Made by a program: the position numbers and the translations under genes. DNA of 64,000 bases from Haemonchus contortus (lineage: Eukaryota > Nematoda > Chromadorea > Rhabditida > Trichostrongylidae). Each line of letters opens with the position of its first letter. Within the stretch, counting starts at the first letter, position 1. The stretch spans positions 8,830,591 to 8,894,590 of the forward strand of contig LS997564.1 in the NCBI GenBank assembly GCA_000469685.2. The letters are read 5' to 3'. Below, piece after piece: positions 47,868 through 62,574 of this stretch. The notes below the pieces were generated by a model. It did no database searches and was not told the DNA's origin. It saw only the letters and a list, made by a program, of their open reading frames with translations.

Positions 47868-48136
47868 ATTTATTCGGGCGTTAATCAGTCTTGTCTGGGG
47901 AATGCGATCTACTTCCATTCAGAATCGCAAAGGTGTATTGAATGCGTATCTGGCCTGTACAATGACTTACGGTGGGAAGCCGATGATCCAGTCAGTTTCT
48001 TTATCCTCTCAGACGAGTCTGATACCATTTGGCCGACCCACGGGGGATGAAAAGCTTGATCGGCTTAGACAACTTCCGATACGGGATTCGAACCCGTGAC
48101 CAAACCTATGTGGTAGTGCACCTTTTTCCACCGCCA
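47868..48136 (-). repeat. SINE copy
   Basis: On the minus strand: head GGCGGTGGAAAAAGGTGCAC, B-box GGGTTCGAATCCCG, body, and a CAAGACTGATTAACGCCCGA tail. Confidence 0.85.
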
Positions 48137-48264
48137 TTTTTCCTATATTAATAAATTATTCATTGTAATTATAATAGCTTTGAATTGATGAATTGTTAAC
48201 TGCTGATATTTCGCCGCAGTACGCGATAGGGAATTCTCACAAGGCAGTTATGAACGAAACTTCG

Positions 48265-48336
48265 TCCTCGGACGGGATTCGAACCCGCACTTGTGCTGTG
48301 CGGGAACCGTGCTGTTATCTCTTACACTACCGAGAC
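48265..48336 (-). pseudogene. tRNA-like sequence, probably not a functional tRNA
   Basis: On the minus strand GTCTCGGTAGTGTAAGAGAT, a perfect B box GGTTCGAATCC, and a closing CCGAGGA that pairs with the 5' end except for a G:A at the first pair. The T-arm is good and a D-stem can form, but no normal anticodon arm fits: the middle instead forms a 7-bp hairpin (CCCGCAC/GTGCGGG) that competes with the T-arm. It differs from the common SINE head. It may be a decayed tRNA gene or the head of a second SINE type. Confidence 0.45.
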
Positions 48337-48339
48337 AGC

Positions 48340-51300
48340 GCTTGCACACCAACTTATTATATGGGTATTAACTATTTGTCTTCTCCCTTTTCTCACTTCT
48401 ATTCACAATATGCTCTGTTTTCACTAATTAGCCACTCAAACTCATTTGTGCCTAAGCAGACACTCCCGTCAAAACATCAGTAGACTAGTGTTTTTGCAAC
48501 GCTGGACCGCCCCAGTCTACTTCCTCATTCTGATACAAAACAAATGCGTCAGACATATTTGTGGGTGTCAGACGGAATGCACTCCGACCGTGTGGGTCGA
48601 ATAATTGAATGAGCGTTGATTATGAGATGGGAAAACGATTGTAGACTGCCCGAAACATGTCCAGCTTAAATCAAATTTGAAATTACTGCAATCAGCCTAG
48701 GGTACTGCAGAAGGGAGGAATTGGTAAGGGCCAGTTACTCAATTCAAACGAAGACCCGCTTGGAATTCGACAAGGGAGAAAGCCAAGGGTTTCCTACAAG
48801 ACGCCGCCCTGCAAATAGGTCATCGCGCGCGGTGGCTATTTGTTAGTTGTGTACCCGAGCTATACTTTTGGCTGGACCACCCCGACGACGTCATTGAGGA
48901 CATGTGATGCACTGCCCAGCTATTTAGATGATTAGATAGTGTCTAGACTTTCGAAAACATCGGAACTGTAGCGAACTCGTTCTTGTGAGCAGAAGATGCT
49001 TGTTTTTTGTCCTCCTTATAAAAATTAAAGTGCATGGCTTAAATTGATAGACTTATATTTTATTTTTACCAAAATTTCTGACATAGGAAGGAGTAGCACT
49101 AAAAGTAGTAACACAGGAAGTTCTGCATTTTGCTTCAGATTTTGCGAAACCACCATAGCCACTTATTGAGTTCAGACCAAATCTGAGGGTTTAGGCTTTC
49201 AGAGAGTCTCACTACCAACGAGCTGTTAACATAGGAGATTCTGTCCTTCCTGGACCCTATTGAGGATGGTTCCTGCCAATCATGAAAATAACTGCCATAA
49301 CAAATGTGTCTTCCCATATGCAAGGCACATTGGGGAGAGTGAAGCCACCCTCGTCGGTACTGGTTGCAAGAAATCGAGTAAAACACCAAATAATAAAGAA
49401 AGCGTGCTCGCCAGAACTCAGCTGAGCATCAAATTGTATTCTGGTCGATAAGGCACTAAGAGCTTGCAGTGGAAAGTAAGAGTAAGCCTGCTAGTGATTC
49501 TGGGAAGCAGATACATTCATAGTGGTATCGCAGTTTGTCTGAAAACGGATCAGGCAGAGAACTACACTGGTTTCTTGCCAATCAACAATTCCGCGGTGGC
49601 GACATTAAGTTAAATTTTGATATCTAGAAAATGTTCAGGTTTGATTTTACTCAAGCCAACATCTTTTTATTAGGAAACGTCAGTCTGAGGCATATCCCTT
49701 CATTTCACCTACCCATTCGATCACAAAAAATTGCTATTCATTCGAAATACAATCGAAAACTGATAAAGATGTATAAATACGGGTCATAGTAAGACTCTGT
49801 CTTCAAAATAAAGCTTTGTAGCGATCTTTGAATAACAAGATGTTTACACATGTTTCTTTTGATGTTGTTGACGTCTGGGAGATTTGAAATAGATTAGACA
49901 ATCAAATTATTCAAAAATAGAACTTCCACGGCATGAAGAAAGATTAACGATTTCACTCTCAAGCTTTTAATCAAAGGTACGGATGAAACGTAAATCTAAC
50001 AATGTTTTTGACTGGTTCCTTCCAGTGAACTCGATCAAATTATTTAGAAAACAAACTAATTTATTGGTGAGTGAATAATGATGTGCTTATATTCATCGCT
50101 CCCAAGAAATCGCATTTTTTCTGGTTTATTTTGGTTTAGTTCAGTGGGGCTCTGGCAATCATCGAATGGATTCACCATAGCCTCGAATTCACGGCAACGA
50201 CTTTTGCCAACTTTGTGCCGTTGGAAGTAGAAGTTTTTTCGTGTAGGCTGAAGCTATCACGTGGGAATTATGTAGCATCACAGAACCAGTACAATATGTA
50301 TCTCCTTCAACGTAGTTCGAGGTACTCCTTTCGAGGAAAGTGGCTCTTATCAAAAACTTCCTTGTCTAATTCGCCTTACCAACTAAATTATAAGTGTTTT
50401 TTCCTAAATTCAGATTAAATGACCGTATTCATTGACCTCCAATTATTATTACTTTATTTCAGTTGTATTATAAGTATGGCCGCTGCTCACTTGCGCAATT
50501 CCTGCCAGGAATTTTTCATAGACTACTTTTCATCAAATACATACCTCTGAATGACACTATGAGCCTACCGCCTGCATTGCTTTCTTGAAAATCGAAATTT
50601 TTAAAAAGGTTTTGTATTGGTTTAGCCCACAAATGATTTGATTCGAAAAAATGTAAAAAAGGCCCATGCGCACGAGATGATTATGATAAAATGAAGATGG
50701 CAATTCACGTCCTCCCTCTCAAGTTGCGGAGTTCTCGGTAATCTTGAAATAAAACTGTGAATTTCCTTTTTTCGTTGGACTTTCTGACTACAGTCCCCCG
50801 TAACAGGTGAATATGACCTCTGCTAGCTTCAATTTACTTGATTTTAATAGCTAGCATGAAGGAATCTATGGTATACAAATATCATTCGTCGCATGTTGAC
50901 ATTCCGACCGTGGGGGTGTCATGGCGGACAAACAAGTCAAACGTCGACAACTGTGGGCAGCCGGAATGAGGTTGTAATTTGACCGACGATGTGATTTCTT
51001 GCTTATCTTTTCAAACGACGTCGACTGCGGATGTTTTCAATAGCAATGAATCATGGCTGTCTAGACGTACAAAAAGTTAGCGGCAAGAGTTGAACAGCTG
51101 AGTGAATTTGATTTGATAAAAGAAGTTCTTTCAAACAAAGCCTGTTCAAGTTCCACAGTAACTTTTACATGATGGGAAGGAAATACCGAAAAGTGTACTT
51201 TAACCTCCTAAAGTCCACAACCTTAACTTGGGGCACGGTAAGGGACAGAGGGAACGAATGAAATGAATGAGGTATTCGCGCGGATAAATCTGCTTGGGTT

Positions 51301-51480
51301 GGGCTAAGAATACCTCTCTTTTTCCATTTCACGCAATCATTCTTGTTCATTTTTGAACTACTGAATAACGCATTACTCCATCTGATATTCGTTTACCTGC
51401 TTTGCTTGATATTGATATTTATTTACTTCTTTATTCAATTCTGAATATTTGATGTAATGTACAAGAAGTATCCTTATTAT
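48340..51480. other. Gene-poor stretch
   Basis: About 3 kb without a supported gene. Near 50,900-51,150 the plus strand reads scattered peptide such as SNESWLSRRTK that could be an old DNA-transposase remnant, too weak to assign. Confidence 0.35.
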
Positions 51481-51484
51481 ATAT

Positions 51485-51660
51485 AAACGGCATATGTCCC
51501 TTTGTTTGTTTGTCTGATTGTTTGTAACACTATCTTATATGGTGCCGTTTGGAAATCAACTATAACAGCTCAGACAAGTTGGAACAAGTGGGGAATGAGC
51601 CGAACTCTTTGGGTACACGTGACTTAAGCTAGCTCCGCCCACTAGGGGTGGAGCGTCCCA
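51485..51660. repeat. TTTGTTTGTCTG-led GC-box repeat (single unit)
   Basis: CCCTTTGTTTGTTTGTCTGA, then GGAAATCAACTATAAC, GACAAGTTGGAACAAG and finally GCTCCGCCCACTAGGGGTGG. The order matches the leaders and units at 6.9-7.7 and 14.6-15.3 kb. Confidence 0.55.
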
Positions 51661-51919
51661 CTGATTTGAAATAAATAATAGGCCGGTAAGTAAATAACCA
51701 CGTATAATGTTCTTTTGCGCTACCTATTTATTTAAAAGTTCTCCTAATCTCATCTTTATTTATTTGTCTACATATGTCATGCACTTTTTAAGACAAACCC
51801 GAAATAAACACCAGGAGGTGAATAAATGAGTAGTTATATGTATGTATGTAGATAAATAAGTGAGTTAATGAGCAAATCCGATCGTTTGTTTACTTTCTAA
51901 TTATTTTTTATTTGTCCGC

Positions 51920-51956
51920 TTATTTATTTATTTATTTATTTATTTCGTTATTTATT
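51920..51956. repeat. (TTTA)n microsatellite
   Basis: TTATTTATTTATTTATTTAT run in an AT-rich stretch with other TTTA-rich segments from 51,660. Confidence 0.85.
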
Positions 51957-51959
51957 TGA

Positions 51960-54900
51960 CACGTTGTATGAGAAAACTTCGAAAAGTTGGACCAAGCATA
52001 GTAGTACCAGCTTCAGGAAGACACCCATGACTGGCAGTAAATGGTAATGCCACTCGTGTCCAAACGAATTCAATAGGCTATCCGAAAATTACCAGAGTAG
52101 ACCCATTTCTGTTTGAAATTCGCCTTTATAATGACTTTCGTTTGTATCAGCGTCTGTCCAACAACTTTGTAATTGGCTACTCTCTGGTGGATGTTGGAAG
52201 TGGGATAGTCCATAGGAGCTCGGACCACCGAGAGTTTCTCTAACACTCGACCCTAATACACTTTCCATTCCCATATCGCATTTATTCTGTTCTGGATAGA
52301 CGATTCATCTTCTCCCACAGTGTTTCATGCTTCAAGGTCGGAGCTTCGAAGTGAGCATGGCACGCAAAATGTCGCCCCACGTTCTATTTGAAATTCAAAT
52401 TCGTCTTCCAGTTTCAATTAATTGTTCGGATAAATACATAGGCACAGTTTACCATAATTTTAGTAGTTGTTCAATTTTAGAAAAATAATGGAAGTGGCAG
52501 TCCAGGAGAATGCGGTAGAAAAACGTGATCGTTGGTGTTCCGAAAAAAAAACTTATAAAAGTACTAAAATCTGGGGTTGGAAGATAATGTGACAGCGAAA
52601 GTTGCATGGAAAGAGTATTTGGACGAGCTGTCCAGATGTGTGTATCATTGCGTACAGCTGGCTACTTACTGTAAGCTGACTACGTGCAACATGTGCGTCC
52701 AGGTACAAATGGTGTAACTCTTAAAGTTACGTCGGCTAAGCAGGTTTCGGGACTCTTATTACGTCCTATTTGAACCGTTTTTCAACAGACAGCGTCCCTC
52801 GTGCTATCCTTTAGGGTTACAAGTTGATCACATGGAGAAATTTTAGAAATCATTTTTATTGCGATTTGGTCTCTAGAAATTCAAAGAAGTCAGCCTGTGA
52901 AAATAGCAGTTCAATGACAATATTTCATTCAACAAGCCATTTGAAATTCCAACAAAACTCAACCAACAAGGCTCCTCTATGCAGTGAGGGCAAGCAGATT
53001 TTGTGAAGGTAGGGCAATCAAACCGGTTCAAAAACCATCATGCTAACTAAGTTCATAGAACACACTAAGTTTAGGAGTTCGGAAAAATTTTTTGGTTTGT
53101 CTTTTTCGGCTCAGTCAAACCCGTTTTACTAGAACTCCATTGAACTGAATCATCGAACTGTTTTACTCTACCACTTAAGTTTTTGTCCGTCTAGACGCTT
53201 GTGATTGATAATTACTGAGACCGCCGACACACGATATTTCAAAAAATAAATAACGAAATTTTAATTGTATGCAATAAATCTCGATCTTTGTTGAATACGT
53301 ACACTGAACGACCTTCACCCTTGACACCGCTCCAGATTGCTTCTGTCGAATAGTTCTTGTCACGCTTGCATATACAAATAAAGCTTTTATTTCCTAGGAA
53401 GGGAATTCATCGGTCACAGGCATCTGAAGTCATGCTTCTACGGAGAGAGACGATATATAAAATAAGCTCAGTAATGCAGCGACCTTGGTCAACCTCTGGC
53501 TAGTGCCATTTGTAGAATCGGGTATGATCCAGTAGTACCTATACCTATGTATGAACCAAAACCCCAGTATTACCTAATCAAAACGAGAGGAAGCGATGAA
53601 ATAGCTTATGTTGGCAAATGATCGGATATCATTCACGTTATCAAAAAAATATGTAGCTATACAAATATGCCTATAATCCCGAATGAAAGCCATGTACATG
53701 GCTCACTAGAGAATTCGGTTGGTGTCGACCTGTGTAAACAACCACCCGCGGTTTTCCTGTTCTAAGCTTCTGTCCCCATCCATTTTAAAGGGGTTATGTG
53801 CAAGCTGGCGATCCTCAGGTAAGACAATGAGACAATTACCTATTTACTGCCTTGGGATGCAGTTGTAAATCAGAAGAGTACCATGAGGTAACTGGAAAGT
53901 TCGGGGTTACGAGAAGATCAAAACGTTGGGTGATCACCGGTTCATATTTTCGATATTTGATCATACAGGCAAGGCTCGAAAGTGCCAGAGCCTGCTACTC
54001 TTCGATGGTCGCGTCACCATTTCGTCTCTTACTTCCATTGATGGTTCAATACTCATGCTCATTAGCATTTTCTGTGTAAATTTTTTGTACCAGTAAGTTT
54101 TTGTGCTTGTAGTCGATTGTAGAAATCGCTTAAAATGATAGAATAACCCAGAGATTACCGATTATCGTACTATGGTATCGGCTTTTATCTTTCGTTATTA
54201 GGGTATCTTTTTACAGCAATGGCACTCAGCCTATACCACTTAAAGTTCTACGTTATACAATTTCACAATACCACAAGCCTCAGCTGTTTCCTCTGTTTAT
54301 CTTTGGATTTAATGTCTTTTCCTTCCTTTTGAGCACCACGAAATATGTTATTATCAAAGTTTATTACAGGTAGATACATATAAATCGTAATGCCAATACA
54401 ACTTCAAAAATCACCAAAAATCATTATGTACACATGAGGTAGCGTTTCATAGGGTTATGAGGTACAAGAACTTCAGAACAAGTAAAATGGAAATGGTAAG
54501 CGCAGATTTTATAATGAGAAATACGTTTATACAATAGGTAACATGAATTGATCAGATTCTACATTCTTGAAGAACATCTAAAAAATTATGAAAAGATTAA
54601 AAATACCAATAAAGTAGACGGGTTAGCTTCATGGAAGAACTAATGACTTTAAAGATCGTTGTGAATGTAATGATTCGGCGAGAGGTGAAATAGAGTAGGT
54701 TTATGTCCTTCCGGAGCTGTCATTATAATCAAGGAAGACGACGGGGACCATCGATTACCATGCTCAATGGGCACAATGCCCTGACCCTAGAATTAGATTT
54801 TCATGTAAAAAGGATTCTTTATTTTGAAATCGTTCATAACTTCCTGGTCTCTCTGAAAGCGAAGATTTTATTATCTCTAGTCACATAGTGGTATCAGTAT

Positions 54901-55150
54901 GGAAACTGAGTTATCAGTTACCATACAGTAATATAATTTCGGTAAAGAAGCTAAATTATCACTTGTTATCACATCGTCAGGTTGAAACTAACGGATAACA
55001 GTACATACTAGAACTGTAGAATTAAAATTTTTTTCAACCGTTTTTTCACCCTCTTCAGTGGTCTCCGTACAGGCTTAGCCTAGTTATCTTTTGGTAATTA
55101 ATTGATCACAGTATTTGAAAGTTAAAAGGGGATAAGTGTAAGAGAAAAAG
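51960..55150. other. Gene-poor stretch
   Basis: No supported gene. The Ser/Asn/Gln-rich frame 52824-53006 and the frame 53852-54079 might be exons of the gene ending at 55.9 kb, but no splice chain could be built. Confidence 0.3.
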
Positions 55151-55181
55151 ACAGTGGTATACCAATCTGAAGGGATTCCAG

Positions 55182-55869
55182 AACGGTTCATTCCACAGGC
55201 TCCCGATTTCCCAAGGACTACGCGTTCCCATGTGAGAGAACCATGCGAAGATAGGGATTTTTGGAAGAACTCTTGCTTTTTACCACGTCTTTCTTATTAC
55301 ACTACAAGTATTCATACTGTGCCAATAGATAGGGACTATCATGAACAGCCGTTCCTGGAAAAAACGTCAATTCCCACTTCTTGGAACTTATACCGCCAAA
55401 GTGATCACTTTTCGTGCCTGAATTGAGAAGATTTATTTCCAATTTTTACCGCCGAAAAGGCTCAGGTCCCTCCAACAGGCCAGTCTATGAGACTTTAATC
55501 GGTAACTCATAATTTTTGAGGCTTTCATCATGATATTTTGGGCTTCAACATAATCTGCCTAGTCTTTCATTTACCTTAGTGCTACTTTTAGAATTTCATG
55601 GGAGAACTAACCTGGGTCGGGTGAGTGAAACCGGCGAGTCCAGAGCATCCCGTGAGAGGCGATGCCCACCAGTAAACAACCTCGCCGTAATCAATAGTCA
55701 GTCGAGTAAGCAACCGTCGTTTAGGGGGAAACATGCTTTCCAAAGCGATCATTCAGATAGAAAAGTACTTTATGCACCTATTTCAATCACGATTCTCAGA
55801 AATAAGCTTAAAAAAGAACTAGCAGAAAAAGAAAAAGCAAAACTAGAACTTGGAAACTCACCACGATAA
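55182..55869 (+). CDS. Uncharacterised protein, 3' exons
   Basis: Two exons, 55182-55400 and 55592-55869 (stop TAA), join in phase 1 (A|AA). The acceptors are ATTCCAG and TTTTAG; the donor is GTGATC. The first exon reads ERFIPQAPDFPRTTRSHVRE and is Pro/Arg/Tyr-rich. The second is polar (ESRASRERRCPPVNN) and ends in a short charged helix (KLKKELAEKEKAKLELG). No known domain. The 5' end is missing; the first exon needs an upstream exon ending in phase 1. A further exon-like segment at 55933-55994 (FHRIQDVTVTEAGQLKQK) follows but lies past the stop, so it may belong to another isoform. Confidence 0.45.
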
Positions 55870-55995
55870 AAAGAATTTATTTTCTTTCATGGTCTTTTTC
55901 AAAAGTTTTTTTTTTCGAAATCTTTGATACAGGCCTTTCATTTCACCGGATTCAAGATGTTACCGTCACTGAGGCTGGACAACTAAAGCAAAAGG

Positions 55996-57660
55996 TATTT
56001 GTAGCAGAATTACTAGCGAAAAAAGTATTCAATAATTGGAAGAATGGATGAGGTAGGGACCCGTTTGCTTGCATGTATAATCCAAAAAGAAATTGCCTTT
56101 TACTTATAGAGAAAGAAAAGTGGTCCGGGATATTTTCCAGGAAATGAAGCCGAGATTTCTGGAAAATTAGTTGGCATTTGGATTTGGATCAATCTTAAAC
56201 AATGAAAAATCCCTATTTGTTCGTGAATCATCCGTTTTTCGACCATCACATCTGAGGGCTTCAGAGAAAATGTAGATTTCTGCCAAGAGGAATGGATGTT
56301 ATCCGGTATGCGCAATTTTCATCTCTGAGGAAAGCGCTCATTAACTCCCTCATCATCCGACATTTGAAGATATACTCCTACATTTAGATCCATTGCCTGG
56401 TCTCAAGTTAGCGTAGTCTCAAGGAGAAGTCAAATCAACGTCATACAGCATTACTGCACATGAAATTTCTGGTTTGACACTTTTCATGCTCAATTGTATG
56501 CCTAGGAACTGCCAATGGCCAAGAATTGGCTTTCTGAATCATCTACCCTTTTGAGGACCATCACATGTATTCATTAGTTCTGACTAGAACATTGAAGCTG
56601 CTTACCAAAACCACAAATGTTTATTTCCCCAGCGTGAAGTAATCGGAAAAGATCAAAAGATCGAAACTTTTCCGTAATTCCTCGAATCTTTTTAAAGAAT
56701 TAAGAAGATGCTGCTTTTAGTTTGTTCGTTTTCCCCAAACATCCGTTATCGTTGAAATGGGCGTTTTCGTAAATAGTACCGTAATAGCAAACACACCACG
56801 AACAGGTGTACCATCCCCAAACACTCTTAACTTACCACCGATGGTACCATCCACAACTCCTATAATGCTCTTATCAATTTGCTCCTTTTTATGTCTCTGT
56901 TATATGGTGGCGCATTTACAATTGAATAATCGCTTTTTCCCGTACATAAACGTTGTTGTCTCCGCTTGTCCCGTGTTATTCGTCACTCAAGAGAGTCACA
57001 GGCACAGAGTACTCCGATCACAGTCTATCTCATTTTCACTTTTGAGAGTATAGGTTGGTATTTATTTGAACTACCCTTTGATTCCTGGTTCAAAACTCAG
57101 TGGATTACTCGGTATTATTCGAATGTTCGCTCCAATAAATCCAAAATCGGTTGAATTTAGAACTGCGCCCAGGAAATCTACTTTGTCTTGGACACTGCAA
57201 GTTTTTAAACCATATACGTAGCTGGGCCCTCATTAGGGAGTTCATGACATAGGCAAGAAATTAACGGGGTACTTTTTGTTAGTTAGGGATGATTCCCATG
57301 AAAGCGCTAGAAAATGCATCATCATTCCGTAACTTGTCGTAGAAAGTGTTATGTACATGCCCTGCAAGCATCCTGTCCTGCAATTTCTCCTCCTCTGTCT
57401 TTCTCTCATTATGTGGACTTTTCGAATGCTGCTACCCCTCGATGTACATTGCTGAATGACTGAACATTGCTATCTCAGCTTAAGCTTGAGAAACTTTATT
57501 CACCTGTAGCCTGTAGGGTTGATCGCTAGATCTCACTCCACAGTACTCGAAATTTCCGATCACATCTCCATGACTGATGACCCTTATCTCCGTTTGTACA
57601 ATTTTAATACAGTAAAGGTGGAAACGAACACAAACATTTCATTTCGTATTTCAGATAACA
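55996..57660. other. Gene-poor stretch
   Basis: No supported gene. At about 56930-56700 both strands are open for some 60 codons; the minus-strand reading (IIGVVDGTIGGKLRVFGDG) looks protein-like but has no splice partner. Confidence 0.35.
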
Positions 57661-57669
57661 AATAACAAT

Positions 57670-59424
<1,755 letters not shown>

Positions 59425-59920
59425 TATCCAAGACTAAAAGAACTAAGCAGTTTAAAAGTTATATTTAAGACGATTTTAACAAGCACGACTTAAACACACA
59501 ACGGAATACACTTCCCGGTAATTTTCTTAACAGCAGTCAAACATAATGAAAAATGAAATCGAATCCATCAAAATAATCCACTAAATCAAAACGTATTAAA
59601 GATTAATGAAATTGAGTTTTGGGAGGAAGGCTGGTCGCTATTATAGGACGTTGTCCAGCGTAGGAAACTGCCTATCACAACGTTTACACAGTCGACGCGC
59701 AGTCATGAGTTTTTCTTGCTCAGTGCTACAGTAGGATTTCCTCCTTCCACTATTTAATATCCCATTAAAAATTTTGGGAACTTTTTCGTTTTTCCATTGG
59801 TATTTTCAATATTTACCTAGTAATACCTTTCTTTATTCGCTGAGCAGGGTTTTCATTTGCTTGAGGCCGTGGATTTCATGTTTCTCCGTGACTATAGAAT
59901 TTTTCAGATGTTTTGATGAA
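59425..59920. promoter_or_regulatory. Shared divergent intergenic region of uS11 and EI24
   Basis: The start codons point away from each other across 496 bp. Splice-leader-like acceptors lie just before each start. Promoters for both genes must lie here or in the outrons. No TATA box or other specific site is claimed. Confidence 0.6.
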
Positions 59921-62313
59921 ATGTCGCATATTTTATGGAACGTGTGCTGTGAACTGGTGAGAGGTTGTCTCGATGCTTTTAGAGGATTAGCGGTGAGTAG
60001 GTCACTTCACATTTTTCCAGGTTAATCCTCTTACTTTCCTTATAGCAACGCTTTATAACAGGGGGTGTTTTTCTTGATTACAAAGCTTTCACCATCGGTA
60101 TTTTGTGTTAGTTCTATTTAGTTTGTGTGGCAGTTGGACAAGGATGAAGAGTATGTTGTTGTTAACAGTGCACCTCGAACAGCTCCGAGGACAGTTATGC
60201 AGGTAGGTATACATATTTCCATGTGTTTCCACGAAAAGAGGGGCTAGAGCGTTCTCTTTTAGTCAGTATTTTTGTTTGGATGGCTAGTGGAAGGAATATA
60301 CTGTAAGAAAAATAGAGGTGAAAACGAGTGTGATTCCAAATCGGTGTGCCCGGGCAAATTTCAACTGCTATTTGACTGGGTTGACAAAAAGTGGCTTAAA
60401 TTGTTATGCTTTTATTGCAGATCATCTCTGTAAATCTTTTATTTACATTGAATGAATCCTTAAGACACATTGTCTTAGCTTCATCTGATGCTGTTGTCGT
60501 GCATAGCTAATTTTTTAATTCTGTTACAGCAGCGACGTGAACTCCGGGGCACTGTGCCACGTCCTGCTGAGCGGATTTATCGACGTAGGGAACGTGTTTG
60601 GAAACGGTTCGTTTATTTTGTGGTCAATAAGTATTTGTCTGAGTTGTGATTCAGGTTAGCATCATTTATATTACTGCTACAGCACTTCCTTTTCATGGAG
60701 AAAAGATTCTTGAGAAATATAGAGCAAAGCAGTTCTTGAAAACATACTTCGAAGTCTGTTCTGTATGGAAACGAGCGCGTTTATCAGCTCTTTTCTTGTT
60801 CACAAGACCTGAGCTTACACATTAGTAACGCGAGACTCTGGTAGTGGAGTATTCATTTGGCTATGAAGAAACAATAAAAATAAAAGCAACTTAAACGAGT
60901 GTTCACGCTCGTCGAAAACCCGTCGTGCATGTTGTCGCTTTTCATTACGGCGCAAGACCAAGTGATGTAGCGAATACCCGTGCCATTTTCGTCTTTGGTA
61001 TTACCATTCTTAAATGTATGCTATGATGAATGCTTTCCCTGAAATCATTTTGGAGCCATCTTTAAGAAACACATTTGACTCCCATTCGGGATTCTCATGG
61101 CGCTTGAACACTGTATGTACGCGTGGAACGCTATGATGCACTATCTCACATCTGCTCGCTTTTGTGTATTTCAAAACGCGATTCGATTTACAGGCAATTA
61201 TAAATTTCGTGAAAGACTTAGCACCTCATCTTCTATTTGAACTGGCATTGGAGCAAATGTTCAATAAAAGATAATTTTTCAGAGTGTTCCAATGTGTTGT
61301 TACCAATGCAGGAATATGGTTACTAGTTTGGACCATCCTGAGGTTGTGCTCATCCGTTAGTGACGTATCGGCTGGTCCCATTACTATTCTGTCACACTTG
61401 ATCGTTCTCCCAATCTTTTTGTTCACTCGCATTGTGCTTGCTTTATGGTTTTCTGATATTGCTGGAGCATGCCTGCGCACGCTGAACTTGGATCCTCCAC
61501 CAAGTGTTGAGTTCAGGTAAGCTTTGTCCAGTTGCAGAAATTCTTGTTCTTTCGAAGATTTCATTAATTGAACTATTTCTCAATGATTGCAATTTTGGAA
61601 GGTCCAGAACCGATTGAGCGTGTTTTCAGCACAGCTTTATCGGATGTTCTTGTATCACTGCTGCTGGGATGTGTTTTTCTTGCACAGGGCCTGCTCGTGT
61701 CATATCTTCCGCTACCAAGTTTTTTGTGCTCTATTATTTCTTTCATTCACTTATCTCTTCTGAATTCGATGTACAGGTATTTTCTTTTTTATGTTAATCT
61801 TTTGTGTTAAGATTATCGGGACCTCGATTTTATAGTCAGTTAAAGCATGTGATGGGTGATATTGGAAAATTTTTCCTTGTTGAGCCATTGCATCTACGAC
61901 TCTGTTACGGCTCTGTATAGATTTTCATTTCAGCTTTGAGTATTTCTGGTCATCTCGCAGTGTACTACTTCATAAGCGTATTGAACGCTTGGAATCGTAT
62001 CTGCCTTATTTTATTGGTTTTGGCGCTCCCCTCACCTTTGTTTCTACATTGAGTAACAACTTCTTGCTCAATGGAAGTGTATTCGGCACATTCTTTCCTT
62101 TACTAATTATTAGTTCTTATAAGGTAAGCTCATGACGGTAAGATTCCGCAGTACATTTATTTCAATCCGTATATTTAGGCTTCATGGGAAAGACCGAAAG
62201 ACTTGAGAAGACATACACCTGTAATAAGTATTTTTACGCCATCGCGCTTAGTCACAGATAGTTTTGTAAATATATTCTCAGGAATGGTTGTTCAGCAACC
62301 GACGATTCGTTAA
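59921..62313 (+). CDS. epg-4: EI24/EPG-4 family ER membrane protein
   Basis: Integral ER membrane protein required for autophagosome maturation in the EI24/EPG-4 family. Seven exons: 59921-59992, 60134-60202, 60530-60606, 61283-61516, 61630-61776, 61934-62123, 62179-62313. Phases chain exactly, giving 307 residues. The N-terminus (MSHILWNVCCELVRGCLDAF) and the RRRERVWKRVFQC segment precede several transmembrane runs (GIWLLVWTILRL, ILSHLIVLPIFLFTRIVLAL, VLVSLLLGCVFLAQGLLVS, FIHLSLLNSMY). The family signatures WFSDIAG (human WFQDIAD), SLLNSMYSFEY (human SLLYSLYCFEY) and YFIGFGAPLTFVS (human YYFGFGLPLAFLT) are all present. The ATG follows a TTTTCAG acceptor by 13 bp; an earlier ATG at 59908 ends after two codons. 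The eL36 gene follows 260 bp downstream on the same strand. Confidence 0.95.
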
Positions 62314-62574
62314 TTAATAGAATTGTATATACTGTAGTGGCTGGTCCATATAAATTGTAAATATTGTACATATTGCTATATGGGTAGTGCCATTTGTTAG
62401 GTTTAACAAGGCTTCTTTGCTCAAGTGATGTATAAAGCTGTTGTGATGCTTGGGAGTGTTGTTGTACCCTGGGTCTAAAACCCACTTATCTCTAACACAC
62501 TAGAATTGTGCAATTGGTTTAACTTGTTGATTGTTGAGGGAAGAGTGGTAGTTGAAAAATTGACTCTTTCAGAA
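62314..62574 (+). promoter_or_regulatory. Intercistronic gap between EI24 and eL36
   Basis: Only 260 bp separate the EI24 stop from the eL36 start on the same strand. eL36 has a TTTCAG acceptor (62567-62572) two bases before its ATG. This fits an operon with trans-splicing of the downstream message, though eL36 may also have its own promoter. No AATAAA is present here. Confidence 0.5.
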
